From NCBI RefSeq assembly GCF_001704615.3, contig NZ_CP029397.2, positions 1,798,001-1,862,000 of the forward strand: a DNA stretch of 64,000 bases. The letters are read 5' to 3'. Each line of letters starts with the position of its first letter. Position 1 is the stretch's first letter. The notes beneath the pieces were generated by a model. That model saw only the letters and a list, made by a program, of their open reading frames with translations, ran no database searches and was not told where the DNA came from. The position numbers were made by a program, and so were the translations under genes. Source of the DNA: Acinetobacter defluvii (GTDB lineage: Bacteria; Pseudomonadota; Gammaproteobacteria; Pseudomonadales; Moraxellaceae). Positions 54,435-63,913 of the stretch are shown here, piece after piece.

Positions 54435-55787
54435 ATGCGTTTATCTAAAAAAGAATTGATCAATAAAAAGCATAATCGCATTAATCTCAGTCCACCGAGT
54501 TTATTAGCCTTAGGTTTTTTAAGTTTCATTATCATTGGTACTTTATTACTAAAACTGCCTTTTGCACATCATGGCGATCTTTCCTGGATTAATGCATTGT
54601 TTACAGCAACTTCAGCTGTAACCATTACGGGTTTATCTGTGGTTAATATCGGTGAATCCTTTACGACTTTTGGTAAAGTAGTGGTCATGTTGCTCATCCA
54701 ATGTGGTGGTTTGGGTTTTATGACCTTTGCGATTTTGGCTGCGTTGAGTTTGTCATCTCGTGTTGGTCTAAAACAGCAAGTGATGGCACAAGAAATTATT
54801 GGACAAACTAGCCTATCTAAAGCCACGACCACGATTAAAGGTGTACTGATTTATTCTTTATTCTTTGAGGCAATTGGTACCACGATTTTAACCATTGCAT
54901 GGTCAAATCACTATGATATTGAACATGCTTTCTTCTACGCCCTTTTTTATAGTATTTCCGCCTTTAATAATGGGGGTTTTTCTTTATTTCCCAATAGTTT
55001 AATGAGCTTTTCTGACCAATATATGGTGACTTTAACCATCAGTATGTTGTACATGATCGGTGGTGTTGGTTTTGTGGTATTGATGGACATTAAACGTGCA
55101 AAAAAATGGAAAAAACTATCCACCAATAGTAAATTAGTTTTATCCACCATTGCAGGTTTGAACTTGTTTGCTTTTGTGACTATCTGGCTCATTGAAGCAT
55201 CTAATCCTTTAACACTTGCGCCAATGTCTGTAGGTGATCAAGCTTTAAATGCATGGTTCCATGCCACTGTACCACGCTCTTCAGGCTTTAATAGTCTAGA
55301 AGTCGGTAATATGAGCAATGCTTCAACCTTAGTAACAATGGTGCTAATGTTTATTGGTGGTGGTTCTTTAAGTACTGCTGGCGGTATTAAAATTGGGACA
55401 TTTATTATCATGATTTTAAGTGTCATCACCTTTTTAAAACGCTCAGACGAAATTACAGTATTTGGTCACTCGATTTCTCACCAAGCCACATTTAAAGCAC
55501 TTGCAGTGATTGCGATTAATTCCCTGTTGATTTTGATTGGTTTCTTTACCCTTTTGGTACTTGAACCTAACAAAAAATTCTTGGATTTATTGTTTGAAGC
55601 AGTATCTGCAGCATGTACTGTTGGTCTTTCACGTGGAGTCACTGAGGACTTACACACAGGAAGTTTGATTGCATTAATGCTACTGATGTTTGCAGGAAGA
55701 TTAGGTCCTTTAACTTTGGCATATTTGATTGCAACACCGAATAAAAGCCGAGTTAGTCATCCTAATGCTGAAATTCAAGTGGGTTAA
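54435..55787 (+). CDS. Potassium channel subunit, TrkH/KtrB family
   Basis: Membrane subunit with four M1-P-M2-like repeats, 450 residues. Selectivity-filter-type glycines occur in TSAVTITGLSVVN, SAFNNGGFSLF, ATVPRSSGFNSLEVG and SAACTVGLSRGV. Together with the RCK subunit just upstream, it forms a Ktr-like Na+- or H+-coupled potassium uptake system. ATG 54435 is eight bases past the upstream stop, so translation is probably coupled. Confidence 0.93.
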   Translation: MRLSKKELINKKHNRINLSPPSLLALGFLSFIIIGTLLLKLPFAHHGDLSWINALFTATSAVTITGLSVVNIGESFTTFGKVVVMLLIQCGGLGFMTFAILAALSLSSRVGLKQQVMAQEIIGQTSLSKATTTIKGVLIYSLFFEAIGTTILTIAWSNHYDIEHAFFYALFYSISAFNNGGFSLFPNSLMSFSDQYMVTLTISMLYMIGGVGFVVLMDIKRAKKWKKLSTNSKLVLSTIAGLNLFAFVTIWLIEASNPLTLAPMSVGDQALNAWFHATVPRSSGFNSLEVGNMSNASTLVTMVLMFIGGGSLSTAGGIKIGTFIIMILSVITFLKRSDEITVFGHSISHQATFKALAVIAINSLLILIGFFTLLVLEPNKKFLDLLFEAVSAACTVGLSRGVTEDLHTGSLIALMLLMFAGRLGPLTLAYLIATPNKSRVSHPNAEIQVG

Positions 55788-55810
55788 TCCATTATGATTT
55801 TCATTCATAA

Positions 55811-55840
55811 AAAAAACCGCTCAATTTTGAGCGGTTTTTT
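55811..55840. terminator. Bidirectional terminator between the TrkH/KtrB gene and pldA
   Basis: Perfect 14-bp stem AAAAAACCGCTCAA / TTGAGCGGTTTTTT with a 2-base loop, placed between convergent genes with A- and T-tracts on both sides. Confidence 0.95.
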
Positions 55841-55853
55841 TATTTCTTTTCTT

Positions 55854-57008
55854 TTAATAAGCATTCATCAATGAAACGCCTAAGCCGACATAAGTTGCAC
55901 GATGATTATAATCAATCAAACTTTCACCATAACCATCAAACAGTTGGAAATGTCCACGAAGTTTACCTTTAATTGGGAATGCCCAATCAAACTGTGCCGC
56001 CCCATGTGAATCATCCCCTCCTTTCAGTGAATGACGTAGCATCAAGGAAAAATCATGCTCTTTCCAACGATAAAAAGCTGTCATATCACCACGTCCGATA
56101 TAATTTTTAATATCAGGATTATTGTCATCGCTAAAGTCTTCACTGATGCGATACCACGGGCGAACCATCAAAGCAAAATTATCTTTTTCAAAACCAAGAT
56201 TTAAAATTACTCGATTCCAACTACGAGACAAAGGATCAGAACGTCCATTAGACTGATGGTTTAAAGTCAGTCCGAGTAAACGTCCATTCAATCCCAATAC
56301 CTGATAGTTGGTTCTAAACATCAAACTCGCTTCAGGCTCATAATTGGTTTCACGAAACGGACGAGACTCATCTTCGTTATATACTTGCCAGCGAGATGAC
56401 TGGGTATAACCCACCCAGAGATCACCATTATCCCCAATCAAATTTTCAACCGCTTTGGTTTTTAACGAAATCTGAAATTTTGCTTCAGTGGATTTTAAAT
56501 CTTGTTCTTCTTCCACGGTATTTTGCGGATTTGGGCTGTGTGGAAATTCATTTTTATTGCTTGTCCAATAAGCAGGCAATAAATACACAGGTTGATATGC
56601 CCGAATATTCCATGTCCCTAATTTACTGTCAGGCGAGAGTTCCCAACGCTTATCTAATAATGAAGTATTTGGGTCAATTTTGGCAGCGTGTACTGCAAAT
56701 AGACTGTCCACTTTATCTTCAATTTTAGCTTTAATACCTTGTGGCTGCTCAGCTTTTGGTGCTTCGAGCTCTTTGGCTGCACGCTGTTCTGATACAATCA
56801 CAGGTACAGGCTCAGTTGTCCCCACTTTAAAAATCGCATCGTAGCAAGCTAAACGATCTGCATTCGACTCTAAAGCCACACATGCTTGAGTACTTGCGGG
56901 ATTCACTAAAGCAGCATCTTCTGCATGTGTAGCAGTCACCCAACCAAAACTGAGCATCATTAAGATGCTCAGGTTCAATGGTGTGCGTTCAAAATTTTTG
57001 AACGACAT
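55854..57008 (-). CDS. pldA: Outer-membrane phospholipase A
   Basis: Calcium-dependent outer-membrane phospholipase, a 12-strand barrel whose dimer opens on membrane damage. The catalytic His and Ser are in TLNHQSNGRSDPLSRSWNR, and the conserved Asn follows in the same block. A signal peptide starts the protein; an N-terminal region of about 100 residues (CVALESNADRLACYDAIF) precedes the barrel and is longer than in E. coli. Start ATG 57008 with GGAG upstream; a TTG at 57020 is in frame. 384 residues, ending in the aromatic-terminal NAY. Confidence 0.93.
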   Translation of the reverse strand: MSFKNFERTPLNLSILMMLSFGWVTATHAEDAALVNPASTQACVALESNADRLACYDAIFKVGTTEPVPVIVSEQRAAKELEAPKAEQPQGIKAKIEDKVDSLFAVHAAKIDPNTSLLDKRWELSPDSKLGTWNIRAYQPVYLLPAYWTSNKNEFPHSPNPQNTVEEEQDLKSTEAKFQISLKTKAVENLIGDNGDLWVGYTQSSRWQVYNEDESRPFRETNYEPEASLMFRTNYQVLGLNGRLLGLTLNHQSNGRSDPLSRSWNRVILNLGFEKDNFALMVRPWYRISEDFSDDNNPDIKNYIGRGDMTAFYRWKEHDFSLMLRHSLKGGDDSHGAAQFDWAFPIKGKLRGHFQLFDGYGESLIDYNHRATYVGLGVSLMNAY

Positions 57009-57028
57009 AGTATTCTCCAAAAAGAGTT

Positions 57029-59968
57029 TTAATTTACTTTTTTAATGTCAAAACCTAATTGTTCTAAAGCCTCTTTTTTGGCAAATGGTGCGACCACTGC
57101 TTTTGTTGGCTTTTGATCGATTAAGTAAGTTTGTGCAACACGTTTTAAATCCTCTAGACTCACTTTGAGTAAACGTTCACGCATTTGACGTCTAAATGCA
57201 GGTGTTCGTCCATGCAATAGCGCATAACATGCGGTAATTGCTTCGCCCGCTGGTGAACCTGGTTTATCCATACTAGAAACTAAACCTAATATTGCTTCTT
57301 CAAGCTGATGTGGTTTCTGTTCTTCCGTCATTAACCAATTCAAACTTGCTTCAAAATCTGCAAAAGTTTCTGCTAAACGTGGATCACGATAGCTATAGAA
57401 ACGGAATGCACACGCATTGCCATCATAACTTGCACCACCACCATACGCGCCACCTTTTTCACGAATGGCGCTGTGTAAAAAACCATTACGTAAATACGCT
57501 GCCAAAACCATCAAGGGTGCAGCATCAGGATGCGATACTTCAACTGCTGGATATGCAGATGCACAGAATTGCACATTGGCTTGGATCAGCCACGCTTCAT
57601 CTGCATCACTGGATGACTGTTCGACTTCGGTTAACAATACGGGTGCATGATCTACATCTAATTTATCCCAAACATTTTGAATCTCTTCAAGTAAACGCTC
57701 AGAATGGTGTTCTTCACATACCAACAAAAATTGTTTAGGTGCAAGCATTAAGCCACGATGAATAGATTTTAATTCATCAATCAGCGCATCAAATTCAGTT
57801 GGATCTTGTTCAATCTTAGTGACTAATTCAGTCAACCAATTTAACGCGCCTAAGCCTGTATTTTGATAATCACGTTGTGCTAAGGCACTGCTGTTACGAG
57901 ATGCAATCTGCATCGCATAACTATGTCCTGAACCAGACAAACGCGATGCCCAACGTGTTTTGCGTTGCTGCAACAATTCTAAAATACGATCTTTTTCGTC
58001 GAAACGTAATTGCTCAAATGCCAATTTTAACAAGCCAATTGCGTCAAGTTTATCTGATAAAGACTTAGTCGTTAACGTCAACCAAGCGGTAATTTTACCT
58101 TTATCATTGATTTTTGAGCGCAAAGAAGCACCCATTCCCAAGCCACCACTTACCGCAGTTTGCAGTTGTTGTAACTCAAGATAATCATATTGTCCCGCAC
58201 CGACTTCACCCATCAAAATCGACAGCAAATTGAAATACGGTGATTTTACAATTTGATCAGGAATTTGAATCAAGACTTGTTGATAATAAATTCCATTGGT
58301 ACCCGCATGATACAGATTTAAAGGTGTATCGACTTGATTAGAAATAATTTCACGAAGTTGACCTTGCACAATATATAAATCCGCAGGAATGTCTTCCAAG
58401 CCCACTTTCGGCAATAAATTTAAATCATCTTCGGTTTCTTGACGGATTTTTAACGCTTCAGTTTGCGCAATAATTTCTGCTTTTTCAGCCTCTGTTAATG
58501 CTGCGCCGATTTTTGCTAAACGTGCTTTTTCATCTGCGGCTTCTTGTGCTGATTTATTGGCATCAGGCACTAAAGTCAATTGCACACGATGTGTATTGTC
58601 CAAAAGATAGGTTTGAATCAAGTTTGACAACCACATTGGGTCTTTCAGTTCTTCTTTTACTTCAGCAATGGCAGTATCTACATCCCATACATGTACAGGA
58701 TCATTGTGATGAATCGCACTTCCTAAACCATTTAAAATCAAAGATAAACCATATGGCGTACCATCACCATTGATTTCACGTTGATGCAATTCGATTTGAT
58801 GTAAAATTGCCTCTACAATCTCAGGATCAGCAGGTTGAGCTGCGGCTTGTTGTAAAATATGCAATACACCATTTTTAAATTCTTCAGCATGTTCAGGATT
58901 TGAACCCTGCACAGCACAATAGAATGTCATTTCAAAGTTAGAATCATCTAAGCCCATAAATGGACCTGTAGACTGTGCATAGCCACATGTTTCTAAATAA
59001 TGACGTAATGGTGAAGCTGAATTTTCTAATAAAATTCCTTCGACTAAACGCATACCTAAACGAACTTTAATATTGCTCGCCTCAGGCAATAACCATGACA
59101 AAACATGATAAGTTTTGTCTTTAAGTTCATCACCATCTAGTGCATAGCTTTCTTGCACCGTAATCGGCGCAGCCAAACGCTGTTCAGGTTTTGAGTATAA
59201 AGTCTGACCTTTTTCAAATTTTGATAAGGCTAATTTTTCAAACTGTTCTTGTAAATCATAGGCTGTTTGATCCCCAAAAGTCATAAAGATTGCATTACTT
59301 GGATGATAATGTGATTTATAGAAAGTCACTAACTCATCGTAAGTCAGATCAGGAATGTCTTTTGGATCACCGCCTGAATTGTAGTGATACGTCGTTTTTG
59401 GAAATAAATGATGTGCCAGTTGGTGATAGAGCTGGTCTGAAGGAGAACTCATTGCTCCTTTCATCTCATTAAAAACTACACCTTTATACACAGGTTCGCC
59501 ATTTTCAAGTTCAATACGAATGCCTTCTTGAGCAAAATCCAATGGATTTAAATTGGCTGCAAAAGCTGCATCCATATACACTTCAAGTAAGTTTTGAAAA
59601 TCTTTTTTATTTTGAGTTGCAAATGGATAAGCTGTCCAATCCGCTGCGGTGAATGCATTCATAAATGTATTCATTGAACGGCGGATCATTAAGAAAAATG
59701 GATCACGTACGGGAAATTTTTCAGAACCACATAATGCAGTATGCTCTAAAATATGCGCTTCACCTTTGGAGTCCATCGGCTGGGTACGAAAGGCAACCAG
59801 AAATACATTTTCGTCATGTTCTGTCGCTAAGTGAAAATGTACCGCACCTGTCACTTTATGCTTATATTCTGAAACTAAAATATCTAAAGCTTCAACATGG
59901 TGTTGACGTACCAACTGAAACGCAGGATGAACAGTTTGGGCTAAGGTTTCAGTGACATCTACAGTCAT
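57029..59968 (-). CDS. M16C-family zinc metallopeptidase (presequence-protease-like)
   Basis: 979 residues forming two half-barrels, as in PreP-type peptidases that degrade short unstructured peptides. The inverted zinc motif HxxEH is HILEHTALCG near residue 72, with the distal Glu expected about 80 residues later (GVVFNEMKGAMSSP). The C-terminal R/Y pair region is in REKGGAYGGGASYDGNAC. No signal peptide is visible, so cytoplasmic. The start is ATG 59968, with GGAG upstream. It lies 20 bases before pldA on the same strand. Confidence 0.92.
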   Translation of the reverse strand: MTVDVTETLAQTVHPAFQLVRQHHVEALDILVSEYKHKVTGAVHFHLATEHDENVFLVAFRTQPMDSKGEAHILEHTALCGSEKFPVRDPFFLMIRRSMNTFMNAFTAADWTAYPFATQNKKDFQNLLEVYMDAAFAANLNPLDFAQEGIRIELENGEPVYKGVVFNEMKGAMSSPSDQLYHQLAHHLFPKTTYHYNSGGDPKDIPDLTYDELVTFYKSHYHPSNAIFMTFGDQTAYDLQEQFEKLALSKFEKGQTLYSKPEQRLAAPITVQESYALDGDELKDKTYHVLSWLLPEASNIKVRLGMRLVEGILLENSASPLRHYLETCGYAQSTGPFMGLDDSNFEMTFYCAVQGSNPEHAEEFKNGVLHILQQAAAQPADPEIVEAILHQIELHQREINGDGTPYGLSLILNGLGSAIHHNDPVHVWDVDTAIAEVKEELKDPMWLSNLIQTYLLDNTHRVQLTLVPDANKSAQEAADEKARLAKIGAALTEAEKAEIIAQTEALKIRQETEDDLNLLPKVGLEDIPADLYIVQGQLREIISNQVDTPLNLYHAGTNGIYYQQVLIQIPDQIVKSPYFNLLSILMGEVGAGQYDYLELQQLQTAVSGGLGMGASLRSKINDKGKITAWLTLTTKSLSDKLDAIGLLKLAFEQLRFDEKDRILELLQQRKTRWASRLSGSGHSYAMQIASRNSSALAQRDYQNTGLGALNWLTELVTKIEQDPTEFDALIDELKSIHRGLMLAPKQFLLVCEEHHSERLLEEIQNVWDKLDVDHAPVLLTEVEQSSSDADEAWLIQANVQFCASAYPAVEVSHPDAAPLMVLAAYLRNGFLHSAIREKGGAYGGGASYDGNACAFRFYSYRDPRLAETFADFEASLNWLMTEEQKPHQLEEAILGLVSSMDKPGSPAGEAITACYALLHGRTPAFRRQMRERLLKVSLEDLKRVAQTYLIDQKPTKAVVAPFAKKEALEQLGFDIKKVN

Positions 59969-60320
59969 GTGATCTCCTAAAATTAAAAAATTATGACATC
60001 TAATATGGCATTATACATTCAGAATTCAATCTAATTCATCTATTAAAAGTATTGTCATTACAAAAATCCCTAGCTTTATACTCGGAATTGTAAATTTAAT
60101 TATTTTTCAAGTTATTGATAAAATTTTAAAATGGCTTGTTTTAGGAGGCTGACAATGCTCGCTGCGCGTATTCTCAAGCTTTTATTACTTAAAATAGCGC
60201 TGAATATACAACTACTTTCTATTGATGTTTTTAAATCACAAAAATAAAGCCCAATTGCTTAGGCTATTTAAATATCAGGATGTACTTTTAAATAGTAGAT
60301 TAAGAAGATTATATCTGAAC
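59969..60320. other. 352-bp intergenic region
   Basis: AT-rich gap between the M16C gene and the four-repeat membrane protein. It holds a 30-codon frame with a consensus Shine-Dalgarno (60155-60247), listed separately, and an imperfect AGCC / GGCT repeat around 60248-60265 that could be a weak terminator. Confidence 0.4.
60155..60247 (+). CDS. 30-codon mini-ORF with perfect Shine-Dalgarno (candidate small protein)
   Basis: AGGAGG at 60143-60148 sits six bases before ATG 60155; the frame ends with TAA at 60245-60247. The product starts MLAARILKLLLLKIALNIQL and ends VFKSQK, a basic, strongly hydrophobic peptide. No relative is known to me. The ribosome site is the best in this part of the window, which makes it the strongest of the three short frames listed. 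Confidence 0.4.
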   Translation: MLAARILKLLLLKIALNIQLLSIDVFKSQK

Positions 60321-61064
60321 TCAACTGATTTTTTTTGACAAATAAATACAGACTAAAATTGCAACCAACAATACTGTAGATGCAGCAAAGCGACTCAAAT
60401 CCAAACCACCATGATCGATAGGTTTATCTAAAAAATCTCCCACGACTGCCCCCAGAGGACGTGTCAAAATAAAGCCTGCCCAAAACAACACCGTCCGTGA
60501 TACTTTCGTCCCAAAATACAATGCAACAATAACCACCAACAACCCTACATATAAGAAAACACCCCCTGTATAGCCCAATCCTGCGCTATCGGACGACCAA
60601 TCACCTAATGCTGTGCCTAAGGTTTGCGAAAACGTAATGGTCAACCAATAAAACAGTTCTTTACGTGGGTGATCAATCGCGTGCGGAGAAATTGTGCCTT
60701 CAACTTTATACCAACTATACAAAGAAATGAGCACTAAGCTAAGTAATAAGGCACTTCCACCAAGATAGCCAATCCCTAATGAACGATCTACAAAATCTGC
60801 TAATGTTGTTCCTACAGTGGTACTGGCAATAATGGTGAACCAATATAAATAGGGTCGATAAATGTTAGAACGAATTTGAAAGAAGACAAAGGTAATGAAA
60901 ATAAAAGCAAAAATAAAGGTACTGACCAAGTAACCTAAATTCATAGACATAGAAACGGCATCACCTGCTGTTTCACCGAATGTTGTGGCAAATATTTTAG
61001 TGATCCAAAACAGCAAAGTGACTTGAGGAACTTTAGAAATAAGCTCAGATTTAAAGTTTTGCAT
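60321..61064 (-). CDS. Membrane protein with four internal repeats (COG4705-like)
   Basis: Polytopic membrane protein of about 247 residues; uncharacterised. Four copies of a unit with a G-x-x-x-G-D core are visible: TTFGETAGDAVSMSMNLGYL, TTVGTTLADFVDRSLGIGYL, QTLGTALGDWSSDSAGLGYT and RPLGAVVGDFLDKPIDHGGL. Each is followed by a membrane segment. The start is uncertain; ATG 61064 is taken because the open frame beyond it (to a TTG at 61142) adds a charged segment unlike the family. No ribosome site is evident. Confidence 0.75.
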   Translation of the reverse strand: MQNFKSELISKVPQVTLLFWITKIFATTFGETAGDAVSMSMNLGYLVSTFIFAFIFITFVFFQIRSNIYRPYLYWFTIIASTTVGTTLADFVDRSLGIGYLGGSALLLSLVLISLYSWYKVEGTISPHAIDHPRKELFYWLTITFSQTLGTALGDWSSDSAGLGYTGGVFLYVGLLVVIVALYFGTKVSRTVLFWAGFILTRPLGAVVGDFLDKPIDHGGLDLSRFAASTVLLVAILVCIYLSKKIS

Positions 61065-61319
61065 GACAACATTCTGAATATTGAAGAAAGTATCATGATT
61101 GGTGGAAGAACTTAATTTGAGCTTAAGCTTTTCAAAACTCAAACATTTTACATCATGTATTTATATGGGCATTATGGATGAAAAAACATCCTGTAAAACT
61201 TGAGTATCAAAATTTAGTAAGTCAATACTGTGAGGATTCAAACGTTTTTCTTACTGCATCACATTAAAATAAGCACTCAACATTACACCATTATTTTTTT
61301 AAATTTTACTGTGAAAAAA

Positions 61320-61790
61320 TCAACTACTTAAAATTGGATAAATTTTAAATTTGGTCGCAGTTGGTCTTTTTAACCAATAGTCCAACATAATTTGTGTTTC
61401 AGGAAATAAATTTTCAGGCAATTTATCCAAAGCAAACCATTGCCAAACCTCAAATATGTCAGGTTCAGTGACTTGAATCGACTGTTTTAAATGGTGCTGT
61501 GAACGATCAAGCTGACACACAACACCTGTGGTCAAATTTAAATAATCACGCTGCAAATCACTCATTAAAATAAAGACTTGTACCTGTTCAGATGCAAGTT
61601 GTAATTGAGTTTCTTCAAATAGCTCTCTCACAGCAGCATCTTCAAAACTTTCATGTTCATCTACTTTTCCACCAGGAAAACACCATGTCACCGCTTCATC
61701 TTGTTTAATTCTTTTTCCTAATAAAACCTGTTGAGTGTCATCGAGCAACATGACCCCAACGCCGATCAAAGCTCGCTGCATTTTTGGCAT
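61320..61790 (-). CDS. Nudix hydrolase
   Basis: Nudix pyrophosphatase of 156 residues. The box is GKVDEHESFEDAAVRELFEETQL, matching G-x5-E-x7-R-E-U-x-E-E with the final Gly replaced by Gln. Similar to 8-oxo-dGTP/MutT-like or nucleotide-sugar hydrolases; the substrate is not determined. Start ATG 61790. Divergent from the PfkB-type kinase gene. Confidence 0.88.
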   Translation of the reverse strand: MPKMQRALIGVGVMLLDDTQQVLLGKRIKQDEAVTWCFPGGKVDEHESFEDAAVRELFEETQLQLASEQVQVFILMSDLQRDYLNLTTGVVCQLDRSQHHLKQSIQVTEPDIFEVWQWFALDKLPENLFPETQIMLDYWLKRPTATKFKIYPILSS

Positions 61791-61939
61791 ATTTATCTAC
61801 CTTTTTTAATAACGCTATCGGTTTTATCATAACGTATTGTGCCATTGATGAAATCTAGTGTTTAAGCTGAATTTTCCTCAACAAACTATTGTAAAACTGA
61901 GCATTCGTGTAAACTTTAGGTTTTTTAAGCATAACTGTG

Positions 61940-62953
61940 ATGAATAACATGGCAACTGTTGATCTTTTTGCAATTGGCAATGCGCTTATTGACCAAGAAT
62001 TTAAAGTCTCTGATGATTTTTTAACACAAGAAAATTTGCAAAAAGGCACCATGCAACTTACCGATGGTGAAACGCAAGCCCAACTCTATGCACATTTAAA
62101 ACAAAGTCAAAACTATAAAGGTCAGGCTTCAGGCGGTTCTGCTGCCAATACTACAGTGGCATTTAGTGCGTTGGGTGCTTCAGCTTTCTATGCTTGCCGT
62201 GTCGGAAATGATGAGTTGGGGGCAGTTTATCTCGATGGCTTAAATGAAGCAGGGATTCAGACCTCTAAAAAATCTATCAGTGAAGGTGTTACAGGCACAT
62301 GCATGGTGCTGGTAAGTGAAGACTCAGAACGCACGATGCATACTTACTTAGGGATCACCGCTGAACTCTCGGATGTGCAAATGGATTTTGAACCGCTAAA
62401 AACAGCAAAATGGCTGTATATCGAAGGTTATTTATCCACCAGTGACTCAGCTCGTGCAGCTGTAAAAGTTGCACGCCAAATTGCTAAAGAAAATGGTGTA
62501 AAAATCGCCCTGACTTTATCTGATCCAGCAATGGTGCAATATGCGCGTACAGGTTTAGATGAACTAATTGATGATGGTGTAGATCTGATTTTCTGTAATC
62601 AACAAGAAGCCATGATGTATACTGAAACTGGTTCAGTAGATGCAGCCTTGGCAAAATTAAAATTACTAAGCAATGATGTTGTCATTACAATGAGTGAAAA
62701 AGGTGCGCTAGTTTCCAATCAAGAGCAACAATTTTATGTACAAGGTCGTAAAGTGTTTGCTGTAGATGCCAATGGTGCTGGCGATGCTTTTGCAGGTGCA
62801 TTTTTATATGCTTTAAATGCAGGTGAATCACTCCAAACTGCCGCTCAACTGGCCATCCTCATTTCTAGCGAAGTGGTTTCTCAGTTTGGTCCTCGTTTAG
62901 CGATTGCAGAGTACGCAAACTTACTTGAAAAATTTAAAAAGGAATGTGCATAA
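61940..62953 (+). CDS. PfkB-family carbohydrate/adenosine kinase
   Basis: Ribokinase-fold kinase, about 337 residues. Marks: FAIGNALIDQEFKV near the start, QASGGSAANTTVAFSALG (substrate loop), and the C-terminal anion-hole motif DANGAGDAFAGAF with the catalytic Asp. It resembles the adenosine-kinase branch, but the sugar or nucleoside is unknown. ATG 61940 or 61949 are both possible starts; the second begins MATVDLFAIGN. It ends one base before the start of the Rieske gene. Confidence 0.88.
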   Translation: MNNMATVDLFAIGNALIDQEFKVSDDFLTQENLQKGTMQLTDGETQAQLYAHLKQSQNYKGQASGGSAANTTVAFSALGASAFYACRVGNDELGAVYLDGLNEAGIQTSKKSISEGVTGTCMVLVSEDSERTMHTYLGITAELSDVQMDFEPLKTAKWLYIEGYLSTSDSARAAVKVARQIAKENGVKIALTLSDPAMVQYARTGLDELIDDGVDLIFCNQQEAMMYTETGSVDAALAKLKLLSNDVVITMSEKGALVSNQEQQFYVQGRKVFAVDANGAGDAFAGAFLYALNAGESLQTAAQLAILISSEVVSQFGPRLAIAEYANLLEKFKKECA

Positions 62954-62954
62954 A

Positions 62955-63284
62955 ATGTCTGAAAAAATTGCCATGATGGAAGAGATTCCAGAACGTGAAG
63001 CGCGTGCTTTTGATACCATGACGGGCGATACAATTTTTATCACGCAACGAGATGGTGTTTTTTATGCTTACCAAAACGTTTGTCCACATTTACAAACTGA
63101 ACTCGAATTTCTAGAAAATCAGTTTTTAGACCAAGATGGTGAATATATTCAATGTTCAACACATGGCGCTTTGTTTGATGTTGAAACAGGTGAATGTATT
63201 TCTGGACCATGTTTGGGTGATACACTTGAAAAAGTAAATATCAAAGTACATTCTGATGGTGGTATTTACATCATAGAAGAATGA
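62955..63284 (+). CDS. Rieske 2Fe-2S protein
   Basis: Small single-domain Rieske ferredoxin-like protein, 109 residues. The cluster ligands are CPHL and CSTHGALFD (C-x-H ... C-x-x-H) with 21 residues between, and a downstream GPCLGDTL turn. Probably an electron carrier or a regulatory module; its partner is unknown. ATG 62955 starts one base after the kinase stop, so co-translation is likely. Confidence 0.9.
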   Translation: MSEKIAMMEEIPEREARAFDTMTGDTIFITQRDGVFYAYQNVCPHLQTELEFLENQFLDQDGEYIQCSTHGALFDVETGECISGPCLGDTLEKVNIKVHSDGGIYIIEE

Positions 63285-63304
63285 TTTCCCTCTCAGGAAC
63301 AGCC

Positions 63305-63913
63305 ATGCTTGAATTTTTTTTAGAATACGATCTAATGCCTTTTCATTTCAGTGTTTTAGCATTAATTTTATTAAGCATGGCTGAAACTGTGGGTTATTAT
63401 ATCGGTCTCAGACCCAGTACCTTTCTGAAGCGTATCTCTCCGCATTGGCTCTCAGATGCCCCACTCTTGCAAGTAAAATTTGCCCGTGTATTGATTTTTG
63501 TCTTTCTCTTAATTAACTTTAGTTTCGCAGGTTATTTTCTACAATTATGTATTTTTGCAAGCCAAGAACAATTTTTCCCTTGGTATTATGTGATCCTACC
63601 TGCTTCTGTGATTGCGATTTTCTTTACCGTATTTATGATTCATTGCTTAGACCAAGTGATTAAACCTAAATTTACCCCTACAACGGTTAATTTATTAGGT
63701 CGTTTAGCAACAGTGTCTAGTGGCAACGCACGTCCTGGGTTTTCCGCCCAAGCACGTGTCCGAGATGAATTTGGTCAGTTGCATTATGTTCAAGTTGAAC
63801 CCGAATTTGGTGAATTAGAGTTTCAATCACAAATTATTCTCATTCGCTTTCGTAAATCCCATTACATTGCTAAAAAAATTTCAAAACCGAATGACTTATT
63901 CAACTTAGAATAA
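63305..63913 (+). CDS. YqiJ-like membrane protein with OB-fold domain
   Basis: 202 residues: N-terminal membrane segments (FSVLALILLSMAETVGYYIG, VLIFVFLLINFSFAGYFLQL) followed by a cytoplasmic OB-fold-like domain (LLGRLATVSSGNARPGFSAQARV and QSQIILIRFRKSHY). This layout is the YqiJ/DUF1449 type, which often sits next to the flotillin gene yqiK. No flotillin is seen here; the window ends about 90 bases later. AGGAA precedes ATG 63305; ATG 63281, overlapping the Rieske stop, is less likely. Confidence 0.8.
   Translation: MLEFFLEYDLMPFHFSVLALILLSMAETVGYYIGLRPSTFLKRISPHWLSDAPLLQVKFARVLIFVFLLINFSFAGYFLQLCIFASQEQFFPWYYVILPASVIAIFFTVFMIHCLDQVIKPKFTPTTVNLLGRLATVSSGNARPGFSAQARVRDEFGQLHYVQVEPEFGELEFQSQIILIRFRKSHYIAKKISKPNDLFNLE

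Noticed and set aside
57292..57738. 148-residue frame opposite the M16C peptidase gene
   Set aside because: Histidine- and leucine-rich shadow of a strongly conserved gene on the other strand; no ribosome site.
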